NCBI GenBank assembly: GCA_014728245.1
Contig: WJLY01000246.1
Location: 1 to 35,570, forward strand
DNA length: 35,570 nucleotides
From: Candidatus Effluviviaceae Genus IV sp.
Lineage (GTDB): Bacteria; Joyebacterota; Joyebacteria; Joyebacterales; Joyebacteraceae
Direction: 5' to 3'
In this document: in pieces, positions 18,143 to 25,798 of the stretch
Layout of the letters: every line of letters begins with the position of its first letter
Position numbering within the stretch: position 1 is the first letter of the stretch
Notes under the pieces: generated by a model
Seen by the model: the letters and a program-made list of their open reading frames with translations, nothing else
What the model was told of the DNA's origin: nothing
Database searches by the model: none
Position numbers and translations under genes: made by a program

Positions 18143-18437
18143 CGACGCGAAGGTCCCTCAGGCCGCGAGATTGTAACACGCGCGCGAAGCGGCCGAAAGG
18201 GGACGCGCCGCCGGGAAGCGGCGCCGCGGCATGTGGACGTCCCCCACGAATGCGTTTACCCGCGGCCGCGACCCGTCTTGCCGCCGACGCGGGCGCGTAG
18301 TATCATCCCGCGACGCGGGGGCGGCAGAGCGAACTCACCCGCCCGACGGGACGTCGCACCAAAGGTCCGCACGCATCACACGGCCGCCCGCGGGAGCGAA
18401 CGACGAAAAGGAGCACACGACCAGGGGGGAGAACCGC
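18143..18437. promoter_or_regulatory. divergent intergenic region between flippase and glycosyltransferase
   Basis: This ~295-bp gap holds the control signals for two divergent genes. On the plus strand TTGCCG (18278-18283), 17 bp and TATCAT (18301-18306) form a good promoter, with transcription expected near 18313 and a ~125-nt leader. On the minus strand TACAAT (18175-18170) is a -10-like box with a poor -35. Frames open across the gap, but their Arg/Pro-rich translations and lack of homology argue against coding. Confidence 0.5.
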
Positions 18438-19592
18438 GTGAACGCCACCGTCCTTTTCGATGCCAGACTCGTCCTCGGGAAGCCCACGGGGATAGGGCGC
18501 TACATCGCGTCGATCCTGCCCGAGCTCGTCAGGCGGGCCCCCGAAACCACGTTCCGGATCCTGAGGCGCGAGGAACCGTGGCCCGGATACGAACTAGAGG
18601 GCGTAGGCGGCCCGAACGTCGAGCATGTCGTGACCTCACTCCCCCACATGTCTCTCAGGCAACACGTCGAGCTGCCTCGGGTCGCCCGGCGCCTCGGAGC
18701 CGACCTCCTGCACTACCCCCATTTCGACGCGCCGGTGGACCCGGGCGGCGTTCCCGTCGTCGTCACGATACACGACACGAAGCAGCTGCCGGGGAGCGGC
18801 CTCGGAAACAGCCTCCCCCTGTTCCGACGGCTCGCGTTGCGCGTCCTCATGAAGCGCACGCTCACGAGCGCGGCGGCCGTCATCAGCGTGTCGAAGACGA
18901 CCTCCGAATCACTCGAGAGATTCGTGCCCGGGTGTTCCGATCGCACAACCGTCGTGTACGAGGCCTCGGATCCGGACTTCCGCCCCGCGTCCGAGCGGGC
19001 CGTCGAGGTATTGAGACGCGCTCGCTCGCTCGAAAGGCCCTTCGTACTCACGGTGTCCGAGCGCCGGCCGCACAAGAACATCGAGGGGCTCCTGAGAAGC
19101 TACGCGCGGTCCAGGTGCAGATCGTCGCATGATCTTGTCGTGGTAGGCCGGCCGTGGCGGGACTACCGGGGGCCCGAACGCGCTCTCCGGGAGCTGGGTC
19201 TCTCCACGTCCGTGAGGATACTCGGCGACGTCGCCCACGACGAGCTGGTCGCTTTCTACACGGCCGCCGACGCGTTCGCTCTCGTGTCGTTCTACGAGGG
19301 GTTCGGACTGCCGCTTCTGGAGGCGATGGCCTGCAAGACGCCCGTCGTGGCGTCGACGACGTCCGCCGCAGGCGAGATCGTGGGCGATGCCGGGGTCAAA
19401 GTCGACCCGACAGACCACGCGGCGATCGCCGACGCGCTCGACCGCGTGGTTCTGGACAGGGAACTTCACGATTCGCTGATAGAGCGGGGACTGGATCGGG
19501 AGTCCGAGTTCACCTGGGGCCGCGCCGCCGAGGAGACCCTCGACGTCTACCGTCGCGTGCTCGAGGGGCGTCCGGCGGCCCGCCGCCGGTGA
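18438..19592 (+). CDS. GT4-family glycosyltransferase
   Basis: The only plus-strand gene of the glycan locus, 384 residues, two GT-B Rossmann domains. The N-terminal GKPTGIGRYIASIL is the acceptor-side loop seen in GT4 mannosyltransferases. The C-terminal Glycos_transf_1 domain has LTVSERRPHKNIEGLL, VRILGDVAHDELVAFYTAAD and the SFYEGFGLPLLEAMACKTPVV motif with the EX7E nucleotide-sugar residues. The start is GTG 18438, chosen because an exceptionally strong GGGGGGAG SD lies 6 nt upstream; the frame opens earlier but without homology. Its 3' end runs 46 bp into the 3' end of the convergent glycosyltransferase. Donor and acceptor are not known. Confidence 0.93.
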   Translation: MNATVLFDARLVLGKPTGIGRYIASILPELVRRAPETTFRILRREEPWPGYELEGVGGPNVEHVVTSLPHMSLRQHVELPRVARRLGADLLHYPHFDAPVDPGGVPVVVTIHDTKQLPGSGLGNSLPLFRRLALRVLMKRTLTSAAAVISVSKTTSESLERFVPGCSDRTTVVYEASDPDFRPASERAVEVLRRARSLERPFVLTVSERRPHKNIEGLLRSYARSRCRSSHDLVVVGRPWRDYRGPERALRELGLSTSVRILGDVAHDELVAFYTAADAFALVSFYEGFGLPLLEAMACKTPVVASTTSAAGEIVGDAGVKVDPTDHAAIADALDRVVLDRELHDSLIERGLDRESEFTWGRAAEETLDVYRRVLEGRPAARRR

Positions 19593-20788
19593 GCGGCTCG
19601 CGACTCCCTCCCTGACACGAGGTCCTCGAATAGCTGCTCGTAGTTCCTCACCATCGCGCGCTCCGAGAAAGACTCGTCGAACTCCTCGATCGCCCTGCGG
19701 CTCATCTCCGCACGAAGCGACGCGTCCGATATCAGGCGGTCGAGACGCTCGACCATCTCCTCGACCGCTTCGGGCCGCACGAGATGTCCGTTCCTCCCCT
19801 CGATGACGCTTTCCTCGATGCCCGCTATGTCGTAGGCGACGACGGGAACGCCGGTCGCCAGGGCCTGCGGCACGACGCGCGGCAGCCCTTCCCAGAGCGA
19901 CGTCAGTATGAACAGGTCGAAGGCGCGGAGGAGATCGGGCACGTCGTGTCGCAACCCGAGGAGCTCCAGCTTGCCATCGAGCCCCGCGTCCGACACGGCG
20001 GCCTCGATCTCCGCCCTCAACGGACCGTCACCCACGTAGACGAAGCGCGCGTTCTCGTGACGCGAGAAGGTGCCACGAGCCACGCGAACGAAGTCGTGCG
20101 GATTCTTCTGAGGAGAGAGCCGACCCACCGACCCTACGAGGATCTCGTCGCGACTGACGCCCAGTTCTGTCCTAACCCGCTCGCGCACCTGGTCGTCGGG
20201 GTAGAAGTCCGCGAGAGGTATGCCGCTCCTTATGAGGCGGTAGGACGCGGGTCGACCGATGTGCGCGTCTAGCCCCACGCGCGTCGTACGCTCGGAGACC
20301 GACACCAGCGGCCACGTGATCCAGGACATCGCACGCTCGATGCCGGCGTAGAACCAGCGGACGAGCGGGTGCATCCGGTCGTGGAAGCCCCATCCGTGAT
20401 GAACGTGCGTCACGTGGGGCACGCCCGCCAGCCTGGCGGCAACGCGTCCCACGATCCCCGCCTTCGAGCTGTGCGTCACGACGATGTCGAAGCGCCGGGC
20501 GCGCATCATGCGGGCAAGCTGCGCGGTCACCAGGATGTCCTTGAACGGACTGATCTCGCGGACGAGGTTCGGGATGATCGTGACGGGAATGCATCTCCGG
20601 CGGGCGTCGTCCAGAAGCGACCCCTCCGAACCGGCCTGCGGGCCCGTCCAGAGCTCCGATTCGAACCGGCCGCGGTCGACCTCCCCGGCGGCGGCGATCG
20701 TGTTCTCCTGCGCACCGCCCACGATCAGCCGCGTGATGAGCTGAAGTACGCGAACCCGACCGTCGGACCTGGACACAGTCTTGCTCAT
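19547..20788 (-). CDS. GT4-family glycosyltransferase
   Basis: A 413-residue GT-B protein. The N-terminus VLQLITRLIVGGAQENTIAAA is typical of GT4 enzymes of EPS loci, with DIVVTHSSKAGIVGRVAARLAGVPHVTHVHHGWGF (here cited as 'THSSKAGIVGR' and 'HVHHGWGF') in the acceptor domain. The C-terminal domain has VGRLSPQKNPHDF, FVYVGDGPLR and LTSLWEGLPRVVPQALATG with the EX7E-like motif. The start is ATG 20788 with a GGGGA SD ~7 nt upstream; an upstream open stretch to 21193 is a shadow of the GT2 gene. It follows the GT2 gene by 16 bp. The last ~20 residues are Arg-rich and lie in the convergent overlap. Confidence 0.93.
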   Translation of the reverse strand: MSKTVSRSDGRVRVLQLITRLIVGGAQENTIAAAGEVDRGRFESELWTGPQAGSEGSLLDDARRRCIPVTIIPNLVREISPFKDILVTAQLARMMRARRFDIVVTHSSKAGIVGRVAARLAGVPHVTHVHHGWGFHDRMHPLVRWFYAGIERAMSWITWPLVSVSERTTRVGLDAHIGRPASYRLIRSGIPLADFYPDDQVRERVRTELGVSRDEILVGSVGRLSPQKNPHDFVRVARGTFSRHENARFVYVGDGPLRAEIEAAVSDAGLDGKLELLGLRHDVPDLLRAFDLFILTSLWEGLPRVVPQALATGVPVVAYDIAGIEESVIEGRNGHLVRPEAVEEMVERLDRLISDASLRAEMSRRAIEEFDESFSERAMVRNYEQLFEDLVSGRESRAAHRRRAAGRPSSTRR

Positions 20789-20804
20789 GTTCCGTCCCCG
20801 TGTC

Positions 20805-21866
20805 TCACTCGGCAGCTCGCTCCGGATTACGTCCCGACCGCTCCGCACCGTCCCCGGACCTTCTCGAGCCTCGGTCCGTGGGCCTCCACGTCGCACCGAG
20901 CAACCGCGATGGATGCCCGCTCTGGACGCTGATCTCCGGTGTCCACTCGAACGCCCGGAGGCGGCGCCTGAGCTCCTGATAGATCGCCGCCCGTTCCCGG
21001 GACGACGGGCGGCCGCCCAAGATAGCGCAGCGAGCGTCCGCCCTGTAGAGCCAGGTGCGGAACAGGAGTCGCTGGGACCACAGACGGGACACGATCTCCG
21101 GCGCCGCGCCCTCTCCCTCGCAGAAGTAGATGAAGTCGGAGAGCACCCTCGCCGCGAACGCCGTGCGCTCGGTCTTCCTCGTCGACGCTCCACCGCCGTG
21201 TCCGAACACGCAGGAGGCGGCCACCCCGACGGATACGCCGAGACGGAGCGCCCTGCGGCACCACTCGACGTCCTCGTTGTACAGGAAGTAGTCCCCGTCC
21301 ATCGGGCCGAGCGTGCTTAGCGTCTTCTTGTGGAGCGCCATGGCCGCGCCGGATATGGCCGGAGCAAACACCACGCGATCGTCCCCGAGCCGCCGCAGGA
21401 GCTCGGTCCTGGATGCAAGGCGGCGGCCGGGAAGGAAGAGGCCTTCCCGTAGGATGTCCGAGAGGACCGGCAACGGACGGGCCGTATCATACGTCACGCG
21501 TCCGTTCCTTCCGATCATCACTCCGCCTATGAGACACGGTTCCGTGCCGTCCAGGACAGCGCGTACCAGACCCGCCAGCGCTCCCTCGAGGGGACGCACG
21601 TCGGGATTCAGGATGACGAGGGCGTCGCCGCGCGCGTCCGACAGCCCGCGGTTCACCGCCCTCGCGTAGCCGAGATTCCGCTCCTCCCGCAGGAGCCGCG
21701 CCTCAGGGGCCGCTTCGTGAATGAGACGGTCGCTCCCGTCGTTGGAGTCGTTGTCGACCACGATGATCTCCGCGCCGCAGCCCTTCGCCATGGCGGCCAG
21801 GCTCGCCACCGACTCGGCGGCCTCTTCTCCCCCGTTGTAGTTGACAACGATGACACTCGCTCTCAT
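20805..21866 (-). CDS. GT2-family glycosyltransferase (rhamnosyltransferase-like)
   Basis: A 353-residue GT-A enzyme. The N-terminus MRASVIVVNYNGGEE is the GT2 start, IIVVDNDSNDGSDRLI holds the nucleotide Asp, and VILNPDVRP is the DXD-equivalent. SGAAMALHKKTLSTLGPMD followed by FLYNEDVEWCRRA contains the ED catalytic motif. This pattern matches WbbL-like enzymes. ATG 21866 is placed by homology and by a GGAG SD 5 nt upstream. The start codon overlaps the TGA of a 19-codon micro-ORF (ATGA) created by a 56-bp tandem duplication; before the duplication it would have overlapped the stop of the upstream GT4 gene directly. The frame opens to 22094 but that part is a shadow. Confidence 0.92.
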   Translation of the reverse strand: MRASVIVVNYNGGEEAAESVASLAAMAKGCGAEIIVVDNDSNDGSDRLIHEAAPEARLLREERNLGYARAVNRGLSDARGDALVILNPDVRPLEGALAGLVRAVLDGTEPCLIGGVMIGRNGRVTYDTARPLPVLSDILREGLFLPGRRLASRTELLRRLGDDRVVFAPAISGAAMALHKKTLSTLGPMDGDYFLYNEDVEWCRRALRLGVSVGVAASCVFGHGGGASTRKTERTAFAARVLSDFIYFCEGEGAAPEIVSRLWSQRLLFRTWLYRADARCAILGGRPSSRERAAIYQELRRRLRAFEWTPEISVQSGHPSRLLGATWRPTDRGSRRSGDGAERSGRNPERAAE

Positions 21867-21960
21867 CGCCTCTCCAGCGTCCGGTAGATCGTCTCGTAAT
21901 CTGAGATGACACTCGCTCTCATCGCCGCTCCAGCGTTCGGTAGATCGTCTCGTAATCTGA
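21849..21960. repeat. 56-bp perfect-length tandem duplication (2 copies, 54/56 identical)
   Basis: Copy A is 21849-21904 and copy B 21905-21960, with no spacer. They differ at two positions only (21871 T against 21927 G; 21881 C against 21937 T). Each copy contains, on the minus strand, the last 13 codons and stop of the GT4 gene, the ATGA overlap, and the first six codons of the GT2 gene. Read in the GT4 frame, both differences are synonymous Arg codon changes. The flanking bases do not extend the match. Confidence 0.97.
21863..21922 (-). CDS. 19-codon chimeric micro-ORF created by the duplication
   Basis: Starting at the ATG that overlaps the GT4 stop (ATGA, 21922-21919), the frame reads MRASVISDYETIYRTLERR and stops at a TGA that again overlaps the true GT2 ATG (21866). 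It joins the first six residues of the GT2 protein to the last 13 of the GT4 protein. A GGAG SD lies 5 nt before its start. It could pass terminating ribosomes on to the GT2 start. Whether it is translated or matters is unknown. Confidence 0.4.
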   Translation of the reverse strand: MRASVISDYETIYRTLERR

Positions 21961-23151
21961 AAGGGTGTCACGCATGTCAAGCCTGTCCGCCGCGAACGTG
22001 AGGCAGCGTCGGCGGGCCGAATCGGAGCGAAGATCGCCTTGCGCTGCGGCGGTCGCGACCGCTTCAGCCGCTCCCGCAGGGTCGTCCGGGTCAACGAGAA
22101 TGCCGAGGGAGTGCTGGTCTATCCAGTCGCGCGTGTCCCCGATCCCGCCTCCGGCGACGACCGGCAATCCCGCGGCCATGTACTCGCTGAACTTGATCGG
22201 CGCGCAGACCTGTTTTGAGATATCATCATCGATCAGCATGAGACCGACGTCCGCCGCCGCGAGGAACCCCGGCACCTCTTCCACGGGAGACGTCGTAAGG
22301 TCCATCCGCCCGGGCGGGATGCCCTCAGCCAGCGCCATGCGGCGCAGAGCCTCGGGGTTCGGATACACGGTCGCGGCGAAGCGTGCCTCTGGCATGGCGC
22401 CCAGAACCCGAGCCACGAGTTCGACCGTCCTGTCGAGCCTGTGCCACTTTGCGGACGACCCGGCGTAGGCGAAGACCAGGCTTCCGTTCCATCCGCGCCG
22501 AGCGCGGGCGGCCTCGCGCCTGTCCAGGGGTCCCTTGAATCTGCGCAGATCGACGCGGTTGGGAATCACCGTGATCTTGTCGGGGTCGAGCACGCGGTCG
22601 AGGTCACTCCTCTCCATGAGATGGTCCCTGAATCGCTCCGACACCACGACGATGGCGTCCGCCCTGCGCAGCAGCCTGCGCTCGAGCCACCGCGCGAATC
22701 TGAGCCTGGCGGTGCCCGGTTCGAACGCGCCCTCCAGCAGATACTCGTCGACGAAGAGCCCACGCATGTCGAAGAGGAAGCGAGCGTTCACAAGCGGCCG
22801 GACGAGCATGGCCATGATCCCCGGGAAGTAGCTCCTCGCATGGACGACCCGCGTTCCCCCGAACACGACGCTCGCGAGCACCGCCGTCGCCCCCATCGGG
22901 ATCTCCAGCCATCGAGTGCCCACGACGGGCATCGGCCAGTGCGCGACATCGTGGGCGAGGAGCCTTTGCCTGACGCGTTCGTACTCCGCCGCGTCGTTCG
23001 CGGAACGTCCGCGGCGCCATGGCTCGAATGATATCACCGAGAACGGACGCTCAGCGGAGAGAGCGACCGTCTGCTCGAGTCCGTGCAGGTGCGATATCGG
23101 CGCCGTCAGGCTCTCGCGGACGAGGTAGAGCACGCGGCCGCGCGGCTTCAT
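21919..23151 (-). CDS. GT4-family glycosyltransferase
   Basis: A 410-residue GT-B protein with a C-terminal Glycos_transf_1/GT4-like domain. Visible features are VVHARSYFPGIMAMLV and FLFDMRGLFVDEYLLEGAF (acceptor domain), ADAIVVVSERFRDHL and ITVIPNRVDLRRF (linker typical of GT4), FAYAGSSAKWHRLDRTV and APIKFSEYMAAGLPVVAG, where the Glu replaces the usual EX7E second half. The N-terminus MKPRGRVLYLVRES begins at ATG 23151, overlapping the ligase stop as ATGA. Its end lies inside the 56-bp duplication, so its last 13 codons exist twice. The substrate is unknown. Confidence 0.9.
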   Translation of the reverse strand: MKPRGRVLYLVRESLTAPISHLHGLEQTVALSAERPFSVISFEPWRRGRSANDAAEYERVRQRLLAHDVAHWPMPVVGTRWLEIPMGATAVLASVVFGGTRVVHARSYFPGIMAMLVRPLVNARFLFDMRGLFVDEYLLEGAFEPGTARLRFARWLERRLLRRADAIVVVSERFRDHLMERSDLDRVLDPDKITVIPNRVDLRRFKGPLDRREAARARRGWNGSLVFAYAGSSAKWHRLDRTVELVARVLGAMPEARFAATVYPNPEALRRMALAEGIPPGRMDLTTSPVEEVPGFLAAADVGLMLIDDDISKQVCAPIKFSEYMAAGLPVVAGGGIGDTRDWIDQHSLGILVDPDDPAGAAEAVATAAAQGDLRSDSARRRCLTFAADRLDMRDTLSDYETIYRTLERR

Positions 23152-24569
23152 GCCTGCCCCCCTCCTCTGACCGGTTGCTCCAATGCGGGCCGCGCATCGG
23201 TCTTCGAGACGCTCATGCGCTCAGCGACGGCGAGGAGGATCCACAGCAGGTAGTTGCTGGCGGGCTCGGCGGCGGGGAAGGACTGAGCCTGGAGATAGAA
23301 CGCGGTTCCTCCGATGAGAAGCGCCGCTCTCGGCCACCCCGCAGCTTCCGCCCTGGCTCTTGACCGAACGACGTTGCGGAAGAAGAGCACGCACACGGCA
23401 AGCGAGAGGAGCAGGCCCGGCACGCCCATCGCCAGTCCGCGCTGAAGGAAGTAGTTCTCCGCGGTGAACGCGACCTCCCGCGCGCGCGTCACTCGATAGC
23501 GGCCCTCCAGCGCTGTCCGGATGCTCCCCCACCCGACGCCGAGGAACGGGTGATCACGGACAACCTGGACGGCCTGGCGATAGGTGATCATGCGCGCCGC
23601 CACCGTCATGGCGTCCCCCGTTACTACGTTTTCGAACTTGCGAACGAGCGCCGCAGGGGACGCGAAGAAGAGGACGACGAGCGCGACGGGCACCGCGAGC
23701 AGCACTACCCTGCGCCGTCGGAACACGACTGCGGTCGCCACGCCGGCGCCGAACATGCCGACGAGGCCCGCCGCCGAGTAAGTGAAGAGGTTGGTGACGG
23801 CCGAGAGAAGACCCGTGGCCGTCGTCACGGTCCGCGCGCGACGCGAGAGCCTCGACGCGAGGAGCCCGAGCGCAAGTCCGAAGCCGACCGTGAGATAGTG
23901 CGAGAACCTGAGCGCGTGGTTGAACGTCGAGAAGATGCGTATGTGCGGGCTGTCTCCGAGCCCGTACGCGATCATCTTGTTGCCCCACTTCGGCAGCTGC
24001 GCGTCGACCGGAAGAAAGGCCTGGTAAAGGCCGTAGGCGGCGGCCGGCGCAAGGCCCAGCACGATCGCGGCGAGCGTGCGCGTAGCGGTGCGTCCATCGC
24101 GCACGAGCTGGTACGCGAGGTAGAAGAACGTGAGCTGGCAGACGATCCTGTAGACCGAGGCCGCGCCCCACATGACGCGCGTCGCCGTGTAGAGCCCGAT
24201 CACGCTGAGCCCTAGGACGACGATCCCCAGACGGAATGTCACGCTGCGCTTGAGTATCCTGGTGAGCCCACGCTCGTACAGTACGAGGACGGCAAGGGCG
24301 TAGAGCAGCACGTCTCCGTAGAAGAGCGTGATCGTGCCGGCGACATCGACTGCGAGCGCCTGCCTCAGGGGAATCGAGCCGACGAGCGCGTACCAGAGCC
24401 CGAGCCTGAGACCGAATCTGAGGACGAGCACGACGGTCGCGGCGACAAGGAGAACAAAGGCCGCGGACTCCAATGGTCGCAGCGCAACGGCCACGGTCAG
24501 CGCCACGAGCGCCAGCGCGATCGGAATCCAGGGGGTTCGCGGAAGATCTCTTCCCGTGAGTCGGGTCAT
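23148..24569 (-). CDS. O-antigen ligase/polymerase-like membrane protein (Wzy_C)
   Basis: About 473 residues with 10-12 membrane helices and one large extracytoplasmic loop. The Wzy_C signature is the segment RQAVQVVRDHPFLGVGWGSIRTAL, followed by TAENYFLQRGLAMGVPGLLL, which carries the conserved Glu/Asn/Tyr pattern of WaaL/Wzy proteins. It should polymerise or ligate the lipid-linked glycan on the periplasmic side. I start at ATG 24569; TTG 24581, whose TTGA overlaps the Wzz stop, and an ATG at 24629 inside the Wzz gene are alternatives. Its stop overlaps the next start as ATGA, so it is tightly coupled with the GT4 gene. Polymerase and ligase roles cannot be separated by sequence. Confidence 0.87.
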   Translation of the reverse strand: MTRLTGRDLPRTPWIPIALALVALTVAVALRPLESAAFVLLVAATVVLVLRFGLRLGLWYALVGSIPLRQALAVDVAGTITLFYGDVLLYALAVLVLYERGLTRILKRSVTFRLGIVVLGLSVIGLYTATRVMWGAASVYRIVCQLTFFYLAYQLVRDGRTATRTLAAIVLGLAPAAAYGLYQAFLPVDAQLPKWGNKMIAYGLGDSPHIRIFSTFNHALRFSHYLTVGFGLALGLLASRLSRRARTVTTATGLLSAVTNLFTYSAAGLVGMFGAGVATAVVFRRRRVVLLAVPVALVVLFFASPAALVRKFENVVTGDAMTVAARMITYRQAVQVVRDHPFLGVGWGSIRTALEGRYRVTRAREVAFTAENYFLQRGLAMGVPGLLLSLAVCVLFFRNVVRSRARAEAAGWPRAALLIGGTAFYLQAQSFPAAEPASNYLLWILLAVAERMSVSKTDARPALEQPVRGGGQA

Positions 24570-24577
24570 GCCTCGTG

Positions 24578-25786
24578 TCAATCCGCTTTGCCGCCCGCGG
24601 ACCGCGCCGTGCCCCACGAGCGCAGCCACCGCGCGCAGCGGATCAGGAGCGCAGGAGCCCTCACGGCGCCTTCTCCCGCCTCGCTCTCGGAGTAGGACAG
24701 AAGCCCGTCGGCCAGAAGCGCGGTCGCGATCGACGCGATGAAGGCCAGTATCGCGGTGAGCAACACGATGAGCTTGCGCCTCGGGCGTTCACGAAGCTCG
24801 GGCCGCACTGCCCTGTCGAGCACGGCGATGACACGGAGGTCACGGACCTCCTCGGTCCGCGCCTGTTCGAGCTCCGCCCTCAGGAACTCGTAGACCTGTT
24901 CCTGTATCCTGACCTCGCGGGTGAGCTCGATGAGTTCGATCCCCAGCTCCGGGATCCCGCCGAGCGGGACCAGGACGCCGTCGGCCTTCTGCCCGCTCCC
25001 GGTCAGCTCGCCTATCCTCTCGTCGAGCTCGGTCAACCTCGCGTCGATCTCTCGCATCTCCACCATGTCGGGCGTGGAGAACTGCTCGAGCACGCCTCTC
25101 TTCATCGAGAGCTGAGTCCGCTCGGCCTGGAGTGCGGCGATGGCCTCGACGGTCACGCGCGTCTGCTCGCTGAGCTCTACGGTCCTGTGATCCTGCTGGA
25201 ACGCGCGCAGACTCTGTGTAGCGTCGTCCAGGCGCTCCTGTGTCACGCCCAGCGCCTCGCTCAGCGACTCTACGGTCCTGCTCGCCTGCTCCACGCTCGT
25301 TGTCCGGATGTGCCGGTCGAGGAGCTCGGCGAACCTGTTCGCAATATTCGCCGCGCGTTCAGGGTCGCGGTCCTCGACCGAGATCTCTATCAGGCCTTCG
25401 GGCGTCGTTTCGACGATCATGTGCTCGCCGAGCTTGTTCATGGCCTCGACGCGCGAGTCCTCTCGATACGCCTTCATAAGGCCGAACTCGTCGACGACCT
25501 GTCCGCGGAGGCTGCGGCTCTTGACGATGCCGATCATGAGGTCGGTCTCCGGCGTCCTCGAGAGGAGGCCGCCCGCGCCGAAATCGAAACCGGCCTGGGT
25601 GAAGACGCTCAGCACGCTGCGGCGCGACCCGGTCTCCTCCGGAGGAAGCAGCACCGTGTTCGCCTTGTACCACGAGGGGAGCACGAGGCTCACGACGGCG
25701 GCGATCACGATGGCCGCCAGCGTAACGCGTACGACCATGGATCTCCACGCGAAGACGACATCGAGCAGCGATCGTTCACGGTCCAT
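24578..25786 (-). CDS. Wzz-type polysaccharide co-polymerase (chain-length protein)
   Basis: A 402-residue inner-membrane protein. TM1 is at ~18-38, followed by the Wzz N-terminal domain (SWYKANTVLLPPEE). A long periplasmic helical region at ~160-310 shows coiled-coil heptads, and TM2 at ~340-362 is preceded by the Pro/Arg-rich RPELRERPRRKLIV motif that precedes TM2 in PCP proteins. There is no C-terminal tyrosine kinase domain, and no BY-kinase gene is nearby, so this is PCP-1/PCP-2b-like rather than Wzc. ATG 25786 has an AGGAG SD whose TAG is the stop codon of the SLBB gene. It regulates chain length and links the polymerase to the exporter. Confidence 0.92.
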   Translation of the reverse strand: MDRERSLLDVVFAWRSMVVRVTLAAIVIAAVVSLVLPSWYKANTVLLPPEETGSRRSVLSVFTQAGFDFGAGGLLSRTPETDLMIGIVKSRSLRGQVVDEFGLMKAYREDSRVEAMNKLGEHMIVETTPEGLIEISVEDRDPERAANIANRFAELLDRHIRTTSVEQASRTVESLSEALGVTQERLDDATQSLRAFQQDHRTVELSEQTRVTVEAIAALQAERTQLSMKRGVLEQFSTPDMVEMREIDARLTELDERIGELTGSGQKADGVLVPLGGIPELGIELIELTREVRIQEQVYEFLRAELEQARTEEVRDLRVIAVLDRAVRPELRERPRRKLIVLLTAILAFIASIATALLADGLLSYSESEAGEGAVRAPALLIRCARWLRSWGTARSAGGKAD

Positions 25787-25798
25787 GTGGCCCGTCTC

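Noticed and set aside
18231-18437. Upstream extension of the plus-strand GT4 from 18231
   Set aside because: It would begin before the promoter candidate at 18278-18306, has no homology, and GTG 18438 has an outstanding SD.
20789-21193. 135-residue N-terminal extension of the minus-strand GT4
   Set aside because: It lies inside the GT2 gene in another frame, is Arg/Ser-rich, and ATG 20788 has an SD and starts at the family boundary.
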